64,000 nt of DNA from Gemmatimonadota bacterium (GTDB taxonomy: Bacteria > Gemmatimonadota > Gemmatimonadetes > Gemmatimonadales > GWC2-71-9), in assembly GCA_027294455.1 (NCBI GenBank), contig JAPULZ010000034.1, positions 16,976-80,975 on the forward strand, in the 5' to 3' direction. The notes beneath the pieces were generated by a model that saw nothing but the letters and a program-made list of their open reading frames with translations, did no database searches and was not told where the DNA came from. Made by a program: the position numbers and the translations under genes. Positions 26,008 through 34,795 of this stretch are shown here, one piece after another (position 1 is the stretch's first letter; each line of letters begins with the position of its first letter).

Positions 26008-27324
26008 TCAACGTATATTCCAGCCGTTCACCGGGCCGCCGTTGAAGAACACCGCCGGCGTCATCACGCCGTCCCGCTTGAACACCATGCCATCCTTCAT
26101 GACGAACCGCACGTCACGCAGCGCGTCGATACTCTCCAACGGGTTGCCTGAGACCGCGATGAGATCTGCGATGAATCCCGTTCTGATGGGACCTCGTTCG
26201 TTTTCGGTCTCGCTGACCCGAAAGCCGTTCGTGGTCATCGCTCGCAGCACGTCCACCGGTGGGATGCCGGCCGCTTTCCACGTCTCGATGAATTCGATGG
26301 CGACTTCTCCGCGGGTCATGCCGGGAACGAAGTAGTCCGCGTCCGTCGAGAAGGTCAGCAGAACGTTGTTTTCATAGGCGTTCCGCAATCCGGCCACCGT
26401 CCGCTCGTACCGGGCCTCGCTGGTGTGCCCGGTGAGGGAAATCGGCGTCTCCGTTCCCGCGCGGAAGATCCCCTTTTGCGCCATCCCCTTGTGCATCTCG
26501 TCCGTGAGGCCACCACCGTGGGCGATGGACCAGATCCCGGCCTCGATGGCCCGGCCGGCACCCTCCACGGTCTGCACGTGCCCTTCCACCTTCAGGCCGG
26601 CTTTGGCCGCTTCAGAGATGAACAACCGAATCTCGTCGGTGGTATAGCCCCATGGTTTGCAGTCCACGCAAATCTTGATCACCGTCGCCCCGAACAACGC
26701 GTTCTGCCGAACCGCTTTGACGATCTCGTCCGGCGTATCCGCGTCGAGGTATTCGGGATACACAATCTGCTTGCCCATGGCCATCTCCGGCGTCGGCCAG
26801 AACTGGCCGCCCATGCCCCCGATGATGATGCCTGAGTTGATGATGGTGGGCCCCGGAATCCAGCCCTGCTCGATCGCACGCCGCAGGGCCGTGTCCGCGT
26901 AGTCACCGGCGTTGCCCATGTCCCGGACGATCGTGAAGCCGGCGTTCAACATCTGAATCCCGTTGGATACCGCCTGAATCGCCCGAAGCGGAGTGCCGTC
27001 CAGCACATAGGTGAGGTAGTACACGTTACTCTCTGGCTCTTCCTTATAGGTGAGGGCTAGATGGTTGTGGGCATCGACCAGCCCCGGCAGGACCACGAGG
27101 GCGGACAGATCGATCACCTCCGCCCCTGGGGGAACGGCGACATCAGCTCCGATCGCCGTGAATCTGCCTCCCTCCACCAGGATCACCTGGTTGGCAGACA
27201 GCGTCCCCGATTCGGGATCCACCAGCCCACCGGCGCGGATGGCCGTCACCTGCGCCATCGCGACACGTGGAGCGACGATTCCGAGGCCGAGGACCAGCAT
27301 ACTGGTGGCGATGGGTGCTCGCAT
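26008..27324 (-). CDS. Secreted amidohydrolase (imidazolonepropionase-like)
   Basis: The ATG at 27324 is preceded by AGGAG at good spacing and opens a signal peptide (MRAPIATSMLVLGLGIVA...AMA). The 438-residue protein has the metal-dependent hydrolase set: DAHNHLA (HxH), VIKICVDC with the carboxylated-Lys candidate, VEGHVQT, WSIAHGG, and FSTDADY for the catalytic Asp. It fits the secreted prolidase/aryldialkylphosphatase-like branch. It is likely a periplasmic cyclic amide or peptide hydrolase. It resembles the partial gene at the left end of the window. Confidence 0.9.
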   Translation of the reverse strand: MRAPIATSMLVLGLGIVAPRVAMAQVTAIRAGGLVDPESGTLSANQVILVEGGRFTAIGADVAVPPGAEVIDLSALVVLPGLVDAHNHLALTYKEEPESNVYYLTYVLDGTPLRAIQAVSNGIQMLNAGFTIVRDMGNAGDYADTALRRAIEQGWIPGPTIINSGIIIGGMGGQFWPTPEMAMGKQIVYPEYLDADTPDEIVKAVRQNALFGATVIKICVDCKPWGYTTDEIRLFISEAAKAGLKVEGHVQTVEGAGRAIEAGIWSIAHGGGLTDEMHKGMAQKGIFRAGTETPISLTGHTSEARYERTVAGLRNAYENNVLLTFSTDADYFVPGMTRGEVAIEFIETWKAAGIPPVDVLRAMTTNGFRVSETENERGPIRTGFIADLIAVSGNPLESIDALRDVRFVMKDGMVFKRDGVMTPAVFFNGGPVNGWNIR

Positions 27325-27503
27325 GGCGGAAACTCCTGGCAAGAGCGGACGAGGGTTGGATATGGCAGGTGATCTGCACCGACATCCCCGCGGTGTCAAG
27401 CACGAACTGGACAACCGAACGGCCCGGATTGAATACTGCATTCGTGGACTGCCAGCGATTGCGAGAGACCTATGGCTTCGCCTTCGACTTCCAGGAAGCC
27501 TGA

Positions 27504-27686
27504 GTGACCGACCGAGAATCCGATCGCCGCTACACCGATCAAGAAGTCGCGCTGGTCTTGAAGCGGGCGGCGGAACTAGAGGAACGGGGACGCGACGGCC
27601 CGGCTGCGGGGCGAGGCGAACAGGACGCCATGAGATACATCATGAAGCAGGAGGACGCGCGTCTCGACGCGCATGATCTGCCATGA
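27504..27686 (+). CDS. Small hydrophilic protein (60 aa), unknown
   Basis: A GTG start preceded by AGGAAG encodes MTDRESDRRYTDQEVALVLK followed by a charged helix. The YTDQEVALVLKRAAELEE opening resembles the N-terminal segment of short SHOCT-like or 2TM proteins that I have seen in this group, but the rest does not match. Its stop overlaps the ATG of the following lipoprotein by four bases (ATGA), which supports it being translated. Confidence 0.5.
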   Translation: MTDRESDRRYTDQEVALVLKRAAELEERGRDGPAAGRGEQDAMRYIMKQEDARLDAHDLP

Positions 27687-28115
27687 ACGCGATGACTAGC
27701 ACGATCCGGCCTACCGTCCGGCGTTGGCTTCCCCTCGCCATCTGGGGCGGGCTGAGCTGCGGCAACCCCGTGGAGGTGGAGTTGCTCACAGTGATGCTCT
27801 ACGGTCACGTAAGCGATGCCGCCGGTGCTCCCCATGCCTGACGTCGCCGTGTCCGCCTATCCGTTTCCGTTCACCAGCTCTTGCGCCGACACCGGCGGCG
27901 AGCATCCGGCGCACACCAAGACGAACTCGAGCGGGGCGTATCGCCTGGGTTTCGCCTTCCCCGGCGAAGCCCTCACCGGGTGTATCCAGGTGATCGCCGA
28001 ACCGCCGAGCGCGGCTTACCTGCCGGACACCGTGCGGCAGGAAGGGATCGTCTTTCGCAACGCATCGCCGCCCGACAGCGTGCGGGTCGACCTCGTCCTG
28101 CGTCCGACGCCGTAG
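27683..28115 (+). pseudogene. Lipoprotein with carboxypeptidase-like regulatory domain, frameshifted
   Basis: The first part reads a lipoprotein signal (LPLAIWGGLSC) and VMLYGHVSDAAGAP, then hits a stop. One frame over, the sequence continues PDVAVSAYPFPFTSS...NSSGAYRLGF and ends at 28115. Joined, this is a carboxypeptidase regulatory-like (CarboxypepD_reg) beta-sandwich of about 143 residues. A single extra C in the run CTCCCC near 27834-27837 explains the break: 433 bases minus one is exactly 144 codons. Either the gene is broken or the base is a sequencing/assembly error. It is coupled to the upstream 60-residue gene and followed by the glycosylase gene. Confidence 0.7.
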
Positions 28116-28121
28116 GAGGGC

Positions 28122-29327
28122 ATGCCCCGGAACTCGCTCTCCCCAACAGAAGTGCGCCGCATCGCGCTGGCGGCCCAGGGGTTCGACCGCCCCCGGCCCG
28201 GCCGCGTGGATACCCGACACATCCGCCGCGCCCTGCGGCAACTCGGTCTCCTCCAGATCGATTATGTGAACGTCCTCGGTCCCGCCCAGTATCACGTGCT
28301 GTTTTCGCGGCTCGGCCCCTACGACAAGAGCCGCCTCGACGATCTGGTGTACCGGCGGCGCGAGTTCACCGAGCAATGGGCCCACGAAGCATCGATCGTG
28401 CCCATGGAAACATGGCCCCTGCTGCGACACCGGAGGGAGACGCACCGCGTGCGGCCGTGGGGTTTCGAGAAGTTCATGGCCAAGCATCCCGACTACGTGA
28501 AGCAGGTGTTGCGCGACGTGCGCACGCGGGGACCCTTGACCAGCGATGACCTCTCGGCGCCGGATGGAGTTGCCCGCCGAACCGCCGGCGGCGCGTGGTC
28601 GCGAACGGTGCCCTGGGCGACTTTGGAGGCCCATTTCGGATGCGGCCGGCTCGCCGTCGCCGACCGGTTGGCAAACTTCCAGCGGGTGTACGACCTGGTC
28701 GATCGGATCGTCCCGGCGGAGGTGCGCACCTGCCGGATCGGGCGCGCAGATGCCGAGCGCGCGTTGCTGGAGGAGGCCGCCCGCTCCCACGGGGTGGGCA
28801 CGGCCGCCGATCTCGCTGATTACTACCGCATGCCGGTCCGCGACGCCCGACCGAGGCTGATGGAGCTGGTCGAAGCGGGCACCCTGCATCAGGTGCACGT
28901 CGAGGGCTGGGACGAGGTCGCATACCTGCACACCAAGGCGCGGATCCCCAACCGGCTCGACGCGGTGGCCCTGTTGTCGCCGTTCGATCCACTCATCTGG
29001 TACCGTAGGCGCGCGGCGCGCATCTTCGATTTCGCATACACGGTCGAGATCTTCGTCCCGAAGCCGAAGCGCAAATGGGGGTACTATGTGCTGCCCTTTC
29101 TCCGCGGGGAGCGCCTCGTGGCCCGCGTCGACTTGAAGGCCGATCGTGCCGCCCGCCGGCTCCTCGTGCTTGCGGCGTACCTGGAACCCGGCGCCAGCCC
29201 CCGCCCGGTGGCTGGGGCGCTGGCAACCGAGCTGCGAACCCTGCAGCAATGGCTGGGGCTCGACGCCGTCGTCGTGCGGCGCAAGGGCAACCTGGCCACG
29301 GGGTTGGCCGCCGTTGTGCGACGCTGA
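28122..29327 (+). CDS. AlkZ/YcaQ-type DNA glycosylase (winged-helix)
   Basis: The 401-residue protein matches the HTH_42/YcaQ family: an N-terminal helix-turn-helix, the catalytic QxD motif as QID at residues 45-47 (LLQIDYVNV), a middle winged-helix region, and the C-terminal SPFDPLIWYR and RKWGYYVLPFL segments. Family members (E. coli YcaQ, Streptomyces AlkZ) remove alkylated or cross-linked bases, opening interstrand crosslinks. AGGAGG lies very close to the ATG. Its neighbours give no further clue. Confidence 0.88.
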   Translation: MPRNSLSPTEVRRIALAAQGFDRPRPGRVDTRHIRRALRQLGLLQIDYVNVLGPAQYHVLFSRLGPYDKSRLDDLVYRRREFTEQWAHEASIVPMETWPLLRHRRETHRVRPWGFEKFMAKHPDYVKQVLRDVRTRGPLTSDDLSAPDGVARRTAGGAWSRTVPWATLEAHFGCGRLAVADRLANFQRVYDLVDRIVPAEVRTCRIGRADAERALLEEAARSHGVGTAADLADYYRMPVRDARPRLMELVEAGTLHQVHVEGWDEVAYLHTKARIPNRLDAVALLSPFDPLIWYRRRAARIFDFAYTVEIFVPKPKRKWGYYVLPFLRGERLVARVDLKADRAARRLLVLAAYLEPGASPRPVAGALATELRTLQQWLGLDAVVVRRKGNLATGLAAVVRR

Positions 29328-29362
29328 TACGAGCCGGCCGTCCATCGATTATCCTACATGGC

Positions 29363-29887
29363 ATGCACGACCCATCGGACTTGCCCGCCAGGATGCGCCG
29401 GGCCGCTCGGATCGAGGGACAGTTTCGCCTGCGCTCGGGCGCCACGGCCACGGAATACTTCGACAAGTATCGCTTCGAATCAGATCCGGTCTTGTTGCGG
29501 GCCATCGCCGAAGCCATGACCGAACTTCTCCCATCCGAAGTCGATGCTCTGGCCGGGCTCGAGTTGGGCGGGGTCCCGCTGGCCACCATGCTGTCCCAGT
29601 TGACCGGCTATCCGACCATCTTCGTCAGGAAGCGGGCCAAGGAGTACGGCACCAGACAACTCGCCGAAGGAGGCGAGGTGGCCGGGAAGCGCTTGGTCGT
29701 CGTCGAAGACGTCGTCACGACTGGCGGGCAGGTGATCGAATCAACTCAAGCACTGCGATCGCTCGGCGCCTCGATCGACACGGCGGTGTGCGCCATCGAC
29801 CGTGAAGCCGGCGGGCGCGACGCGATGGCCGACATCGATTTGGAACTCCGATCGCTCTTCACGAAACAGGATCTCGATGGCCTTTGA
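29363..29887 (+). CDS. pyrE: Orotate phosphoribosyltransferase-like protein
   Basis: The 174-residue protein is a type I phosphoribosyltransferase with the PRPP loop VVVEDVVTTGGQV (about residues 111-123) and the PyrE-type entry YFDKYRFESDP and LELGGVPLA. The usual PyrE N-terminal helix is shorter, so the protein is below the common 200-210 residues. It makes orotidine 5'-phosphate if it is a true PyrE; a paralogue with another base is possible. The start chosen is the ATG at 29363, after which the frame gives the family opening. Its end overlaps the SDR gene. Confidence 0.82.
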   Translation: MHDPSDLPARMRRAARIEGQFRLRSGATATEYFDKYRFESDPVLLRAIAEAMTELLPSEVDALAGLELGGVPLATMLSQLTGYPTIFVRKRAKEYGTRQLAEGGEVAGKRLVVVEDVVTTGGQVIESTQALRSLGASIDTAVCAIDREAGGRDAMADIDLELRSLFTKQDLDGL

Positions 29888-30611
29888 TTTCTCCGGTCAG
29901 ACCGTGCTGGTCACCGGTGCGTCTCGCGGCATCGGAGAGCAGATTGCGCGGGACGTGGCCGACGGGGGCGGTACGCTGCTGGTGACGTCCACCGAGGCAT
30001 CCCACAAACTGGAGGATCGTTTCGGCGTCGCCACCCATCATTTTCCCATCGATTTTCGCCACGAGGCCGACACGCAACACTTTCTCGCGGAGCTGCGCGC
30101 CATGGATCGCGTCGACGTCTGCATCAACAACGCCGGCGTGGCGCGTCACAAACTCATGGAAGACACGACCGTGGAAGATTGGGACGATACGGCCACGGTC
30201 AACGTGAAAGTGCCCTATCTGATCACGCAGGCAGTGGCGGAGCCGATGAAGCGACACGAATACGGCCGCATTGTGAATATCGCCTCGATCTGGGGGCACA
30301 TGACCAAACCCACACGCTCGGCGTATACGGCGGCCAAGCACGGCATCCGCGGTGTCACCGTCGGGACGGCCATCGAGTTAGCACCGTTCAACATTCTGGT
30401 GAACACCGTTTCGCCCGGATTCACCCGCACGGACATGTTCAAGAAGAACTACTCCCCAGCGGAACAAACGCAGGCCGCGTCCCGCGTTCCCCTCAAGCGG
30501 CTGGCCGAGCCGCAGGAAATCTCGGTGGCCGTCCTCTTTCTCGCCAGCAAACTCAACACCTACATCACCGGCCAAAGCCTCCTCGTGGATGGAGGATACT
30601 CGATCGGCTAA
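29877..30611 (+). CDS. SDR-family NAD(P)-dependent oxidoreductase
   Basis: The 244-residue protein is a classical SDR: VLVTGASRGIGEQIA (cofactor loop), INNAGVA, the catalytic IASIW Ser, YTAAK (Tyr and Lys present) and a PGFTRTDM segment. It is cytosolic. It starts inside the last codons of the PRTase gene (11-bp overlap), so the two are coupled. Substrate unknown; pairs of PRTase and SDR occur in nucleotide-sugar clusters, but no other such gene is present here. Confidence 0.92.
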   Translation: MAFDFSGQTVLVTGASRGIGEQIARDVADGGGTLLVTSTEASHKLEDRFGVATHHFPIDFRHEADTQHFLAELRAMDRVDVCINNAGVARHKLMEDTTVEDWDDTATVNVKVPYLITQAVAEPMKRHEYGRIVNIASIWGHMTKPTRSAYTAAKHGIRGVTVGTAIELAPFNILVNTVSPGFTRTDMFKKNYSPAEQTQAASRVPLKRLAEPQEISVAVLFLASKLNTYITGQSLLVDGGYSIG

Positions 30612-30706
30612 TCACCGGCTCCAGACTGGACAACCGGCCCTGGCGGAACGCCGAGATCGCGGTGCTCGGGCGACGACGCTGCAAGGGGCCTGCGGCGAGA
30701 GTGAGC

Positions 30707-30735
30707 ACGGGGGAGCGGACTGGCCCCTCCCCCGT
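30707..30735. terminator. Hairpin between convergent genes
   Basis: ACGGGGGAG (30707-30715) pairs perfectly with CTCCCCCGT (30727-30735). It lies between the SDR gene and the convergent Bor-like gene and could serve both. There is no T-tract, so the call rests on the stem and position. Confidence 0.4.
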
Positions 30736-30753
30736 TCTCGGCACCCATGTCCG

Positions 30754-31200
30754 CTACATCCCGATCACGAACACCGCGTAGCCTTTCACCGCCGACAACG
30801 CCGCCGCCGCCTCCAGCGCCTGCTGTTTCTCATCCAGGGAGGCGCCTTCGGGGATCCGCAGCTCGGCCCCCCCGTCGGCATCTTGCGGCCGAGCCGAACG
30901 GGCTGCGCACGTGACCTTGATGGACATCGGCGTGTAAATCCCGATGGTCAGCACCGATACCAGTTGATTCAGGAAACTCAGCTGCGTTTCCACCTTCGCG
31001 ACACCGTCGGGGCACCGCTCCGCCGTCTCGACGGTCTTGGGGGAAACCAGACCGCCGATCCAGGCAGGCGCCCAGGCATCCTCCAGCGTCCGGTCCGAGG
31101 GCGGCAAACCCGTTTCTATCGTGGCGTGATAGCACCCCGCTCCCGCAACGGCCAGGACCGTGAGGGCGCCGAGTCGTCGCCACATGACACCTCGCAACAT
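30754..31200 (-). CDS. Bor-like lipoprotein
   Basis: The protein has a lipoprotein signal (LTVLAVAGAGC) and a mature part close to the phage lambda Bor/Iss family: YHATIETGL near the start and VETQLSFLNQLVSVLTIGIY followed by TPMSIKVTC. Bor is a surface lipoprotein linked to serum resistance in enterobacteria, but the family is widespread and the role here is unknown. The start is uncertain: ATG at 31200 follows GGAGGG, ATG at 31185 follows GAGG. A hydrophobic C-terminal end (AVFVIGM) is unusual. Confidence 0.78.
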   Translation of the reverse strand: MLRGVMWRRLGALTVLAVAGAGCYHATIETGLPPSDRTLEDAWAPAWIGGLVSPKTVETAERCPDGVAKVETQLSFLNQLVSVLTIGIYTPMSIKVTCAARSARPQDADGGAELRIPEGASLDEKQQALEAAAALSAVKGYAVFVIGM

Positions 31201-31344
31201 CTTCCCTCCCATTCTTGATAACGCCAATCCAGAAAACAGGGCGCGCCCGTACGGCAATATCCACTGCGACGGGGAGCGCCGTGTTAATCAACGATTGAAG
31301 CGGTTGAAAAACAACAACTTACAGAGCCTATGTGATCCATGCCC

Positions 31345-31372
31345 TTGAAATAGCTAACGTAAATGTTAAACT
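31345..31372 (+). promoter_or_regulatory. Probable promoter of the dtxR-feoB operon
   Basis: TTGAAA (31345-31350) and TAAACT (31367-31372), separated by 16 bases, resemble a sigma-70 promoter in a markedly AT-rich stretch. The sequence between contains partial AAC/GTT symmetry that could be a metal-regulator site. Transcription would start about 20 bases before the regulator gene. Confidence 0.45.
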
Positions 31373-31395
31373 TAGTCTCGACTATATTTACAGCC

Positions 31396-32430
31396 ATGGA
31401 AAATCCCGCGACCGCACTTCTCGTCTTCGGCGTAGCCTCCGCCGTCCTGGCCCTGCTGTTCTGGCCTCGCCGTGGACTGATCGTGCGCTTGTACCGGCTC
31501 GCCCGTATCAGCGAGCGGGTACGCATGGAAGATGCCCTGAAGCACTTTCACAACCAGGAGTACCTGGGCAGACCCGCCTCCATCGAGACCTTGGCCGGAG
31601 TCCTGGAAACCTCCCGGGCCAGGGCGGTCCAGCTCGTGGCCCGGCTGGAATCTCGCGGTCTGATTCACTCCGACGGCAGGGGACTGCCGCTCACCGATTC
31701 CGGCAGGGCCTACGCCCTCCGGATCATCCGAAGCCACCGGCTGTGGGAACGGTACCTGGCCGACCTGACCAGCGTAAAACCGGGCGATTGGCACGATGGG
31801 GCGGAGTTGCGTGAGCACACACTCACTCCCGACGCCGTGACCGAGTTGGACGTCCGCATGGGCCATCCCCGCTACGACCCCCACGGCGACCCCATTCCCA
31901 CGGCATCCGGCGAGCTGCCGCCCCAGTCCGGTGTGCCGCTCACAGCCCTCGAGGCGGGCCAGAGCGGGACGATCGTCCACCTGGAGGACGAACCCCGGGA
32001 AGTGTACGACCAGTTGACCGCCGTGGGGCTTGCCCCGCTCATGGAGCTCCGCGTGTTGGAGTCTACCCCGTCGTCCTTGCGGTTTACGGCCGACGGATTG
32101 GAGCTGATGCTCGAGCCGGTGGTGGCCAGCAACATCACCGTCAAGGTGCGTTCCACCGAAGATTCGGCGTTGGGCCCGTCCAGAACGCTGGCGCAGCTGC
32201 GACCCGGCGAATCCGCCGCGGTGGTTCGCATCTCCCCAACGTGTCGCGGAGCACAGCGGCGGCGCCTGCTCGATCTGGGCGTAGTTCCGGGAACCGTGGT
32301 GAGCGCCGAGCTGGAGGGGGTCCTGCGGGATCCGGTCGCGTACAACATTCGCGGGGCCTTGATCGCCCTGCGCCGGCACCAGGCCGAGTGGATTTACGTC
32401 GAGGCCCCGCCGGGCGACTCGAGGAACTGA
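31396..32430 (+). CDS. DtxR-like metal-dependent regulator with N-terminal helix and two FeoA domains
   Basis: The 344-residue protein begins with a hydrophobic segment (residues about 5-24, TALLVFGVASAVLALLFW), then a DtxR/MntR winged helix (MEDALKHFHNQEYLGRPASI, ETSRARAVQLVARLESRG), the metal-binding/dimerisation helices with HRLWERYLAD and MGHPRYDPHGDPIP, and two FeoA (SH3-like) domains at about residues 185-260 and 270-340. DtxR proteins repress iron or manganese import genes when metal is bound. The feoB start follows one base after its stop, so it should sense iron and control the Fe(II) transporter. A membrane segment on a DNA-binding regulator is uncommon. Confidence 0.85.
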   Translation: MENPATALLVFGVASAVLALLFWPRRGLIVRLYRLARISERVRMEDALKHFHNQEYLGRPASIETLAGVLETSRARAVQLVARLESRGLIHSDGRGLPLTDSGRAYALRIIRSHRLWERYLADLTSVKPGDWHDGAELREHTLTPDAVTELDVRMGHPRYDPHGDPIPTASGELPPQSGVPLTALEAGQSGTIVHLEDEPREVYDQLTAVGLAPLMELRVLESTPSSLRFTADGLELMLEPVVASNITVKVRSTEDSALGPSRTLAQLRPGESAAVVRISPTCRGAQRRRLLDLGVVPGTVVSAELEGVLRDPVAYNIRGALIALRRHQAEWIYVEAPPGDSRN

Positions 32431-32431
32431 C

Positions 32432-34669
32432 GTGACCACCGCCACCCTTCCCTGCCGCGGATGCTCCGTGAACCGCGAGACCAACCTCGTCCAACTCGGC
32501 GTCCGCGCCGACAAGTGGGACTACATCGTGGCGCTGGCCGGCAACCCGAATACCGGCAAGAGCACGGTGTTCAACGCCCTGACGGGCCTGCGACAACACA
32601 CCGGGAATTGGCCTGGCAAGACCGTTTCCCGGGCCGAGGGCGTCTTCGAACACGACGGGGAGCGCATCAAGCTCATCGACCTGCCGGGGACCTACTCGTT
32701 ACAGGCCGGAAGCGCCGATGAAGAAGTCGCGCGAGATTTCGTCCTCTTCGGCGAGCCCGATGTCACCGTGGTCGTCGTCGATGCCACGCGCCTCGAACGC
32801 AACCTCAACCTCGTGCTGCAGGTCCTGGAGATCACCGACCGGGTCGTCGTGTGTCTCAATCTCATGGATGAAGCCAAACGACGGGGGATCGGCATCGACG
32901 TGGCCCGGCTTGCCAGGGAACTCGGCGTCCCGGTCGTGCCCACTGCGGCGCGGCGTCGGGAGGGCATTCCGGAGCTGGTCGAGGCCATTCGTCGGGTGGC
33001 ACATGGCGAAGTGCAGCCCACGCCGTTTCGCATCGCCAGTCACCCTGAAGAGGTCGAATCCGCGATACGGGAGCTCGTGGCACCCCTTCAGCAGGCCTTC
33101 CCCGAGCTTCCCAACGCCCGCTGGGTGGGCTTGCGACTCCTGGGTGCAGACGAGCGGGTGACCGCCGCCGTCCGGCACGGCAACCTGGGAAATCTGAGCG
33201 ACGGGACGTTGTCCCCTGCGCTCGGCGGAACAACCGGCGTCGCGACCGGCGACCCGAACGCCATTCTCGACAGGGCATCGCAGCTGCGTTGGGTTCTCAA
33301 GCCCAGCTTTCACGACGCCCTCACCGCGAGCTACTACGCGGCCGCGCACCGCATTGCCGATCTGGCGGCGATCCAGGGTCTGAAGCGGACCAAGTTCGAC
33401 TTCGATCGCAACCTGGATCGGCTGCTGACCAGCCGTTGGTTCGGCTTCCCCTTGATGCTCGCGATCCTGGCCGTCGTCTTTTGGCTGACCATCGCCGGCG
33501 CGAACGTCCCGTCGCAGATGATCGCGGCGTTCTTGTTGGACACCGTGCACCCGGCACTCAAGGGTCTGGCGGCCGCCGTCGCCATGCCATGGTGGCTGGA
33601 CGGCTTCCTGCTCGACGGCGTGTATCTGGCCACCGCCTGGGTCGTGAGCGTCATGCTCCCACCGATGGCGATTTTCTTCCCGTTGTTTACGTTGCTGGAA
33701 GACTTCGGGTATCTGCCGCGAGTCGCGTTCAACCTGGACAAGTTGTTCCAAAAGACCGGTGCCCACGGCAAGCAGGCCTTGACGATGTGCATGGGCTTCG
33801 GGTGCAACGCGGCCGGCGTGGTGGCGACACGGGTCATCGACAGTCCGCGCGAGCGGCTCATCGCGATCATCACCAACAACTTCTCGCTTTGCAACGGCCG
33901 GTGGCCGACGCAAATCCTGATTGCGACGATTTTCATCGGCGCGGTGGCAACCCCCGGGCTCTCCGGATTCGTCGCCGCCACGGCCGTGGTGGGAATCGCG
34001 GTGCTCGGTATCGTTGCAATGTTCGTCACGTCCTGGTTACTGTCTCGGACAGTCTTGCAGGGGGAGGCAACTTCGTTCAGTCTCGAGCTCCCGCCGTACC
34101 GGCCCCCCCGGATCCTGCAGACACTCTACACGTCGCTCATCGACCGCACAGCCATCATCCTGTGGCGCGCCGTCCTCTTTGCGGTCCCGGCGGGGGCGGT
34201 CATCTGGTTGAGCTCCAACATCTCCCTCGGCGGCGTCAGCATCGCCGAGCACGCCATCGACTTCCTGGACCCGTTCGGCTTCCTCCTCGGTCTCAACGGC
34301 GTCATCCTCGTGGCCTACATCGTGGCCATCCCGGCCAACGAGATCGTGATCCCCACCATCTTGATGCTGACCGTCCTGTCGGTGGGCGCCCTGGGCGGGG
34401 AAGTCGGCGGGGGAGCCGGGGTGATGTTCGAGCTGGATTCGGTGACGGCGATGGGTACGTTGCTCACGGCCGGGGGGTGGACGCTCTTGACCGGCGTCAA
34501 CCTGATGCTCTTCAGCCTGCTCCACAACCCGTGCTCGACGACGGTCTACACGATCTACAAAGAAACGGGAAGCGCCAAGTGGACGGCCGTTGCAACCTTC
34601 CTGCCGCTGGTGATGGGATTCGTGATTTGCTTCTTGGTGGCGCAGGTGTGGAGGCTTCTGGGATCCTGA
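32432..34669 (+). CDS. feoB: Ferrous iron transporter FeoB
   Basis: A GTG start one base past the regulator stop opens a 745-residue protein. The N-terminal G domain has GNPNTGKST (37-45), TGNWPGKTV, DLPGTYSL and NLMDEAKRR. The membrane domain carries the FeoB core elements MGFGCNAAGVVATR and NNFSLCNGRWPTQ, with about eight helices. It imports Fe(II) across the inner membrane, powered or gated by GTP. No separate feoA or feoC gene is present; the FeoA domains are on the regulator just upstream. Confidence 0.96.
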   Translation: MTTATLPCRGCSVNRETNLVQLGVRADKWDYIVALAGNPNTGKSTVFNALTGLRQHTGNWPGKTVSRAEGVFEHDGERIKLIDLPGTYSLQAGSADEEVARDFVLFGEPDVTVVVVDATRLERNLNLVLQVLEITDRVVVCLNLMDEAKRRGIGIDVARLARELGVPVVPTAARRREGIPELVEAIRRVAHGEVQPTPFRIASHPEEVESAIRELVAPLQQAFPELPNARWVGLRLLGADERVTAAVRHGNLGNLSDGTLSPALGGTTGVATGDPNAILDRASQLRWVLKPSFHDALTASYYAAAHRIADLAAIQGLKRTKFDFDRNLDRLLTSRWFGFPLMLAILAVVFWLTIAGANVPSQMIAAFLLDTVHPALKGLAAAVAMPWWLDGFLLDGVYLATAWVVSVMLPPMAIFFPLFTLLEDFGYLPRVAFNLDKLFQKTGAHGKQALTMCMGFGCNAAGVVATRVIDSPRERLIAIITNNFSLCNGRWPTQILIATIFIGAVATPGLSGFVAATAVVGIAVLGIVAMFVTSWLLSRTVLQGEATSFSLELPPYRPPRILQTLYTSLIDRTAIILWRAVLFAVPAGAVIWLSSNISLGGVSIAEHAIDFLDPFGFLLGLNGVILVAYIVAIPANEIVIPTILMLTVLSVGALGGEVGGGAGVMFELDSVTAMGTLLTAGGWTLLTGVNLMLFSLLHNPCSTTVYTIYKETGSAKWTAVATFLPLVMGFVICFLVAQVWRLLGS

Positions 34670-34795
34670 GCAGCGGGGTCATCCCCAGCTCATTCTTCAG
34701 GCTGCTTTTCAACGCCGCACTGCGGTTTCGCGTATGTGAGCAGTCGCGGTGGTGTCGTCACGGTCTCCTCACCTCCAGGTCGGTAGCATCTTCAG

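Noticed and set aside
27786..29345. Minus-strand frame of 519 codons over the AlkZ-like gene
   Set aside because: The plus-strand protein has the QID motif and family segments throughout; the opposite frame has none.
30754..31200. Prophage marker because of the Bor similarity
   Set aside because: No phage structural, integrase or lysis genes are nearby, and Bor-like lipoproteins occur in chromosomes.
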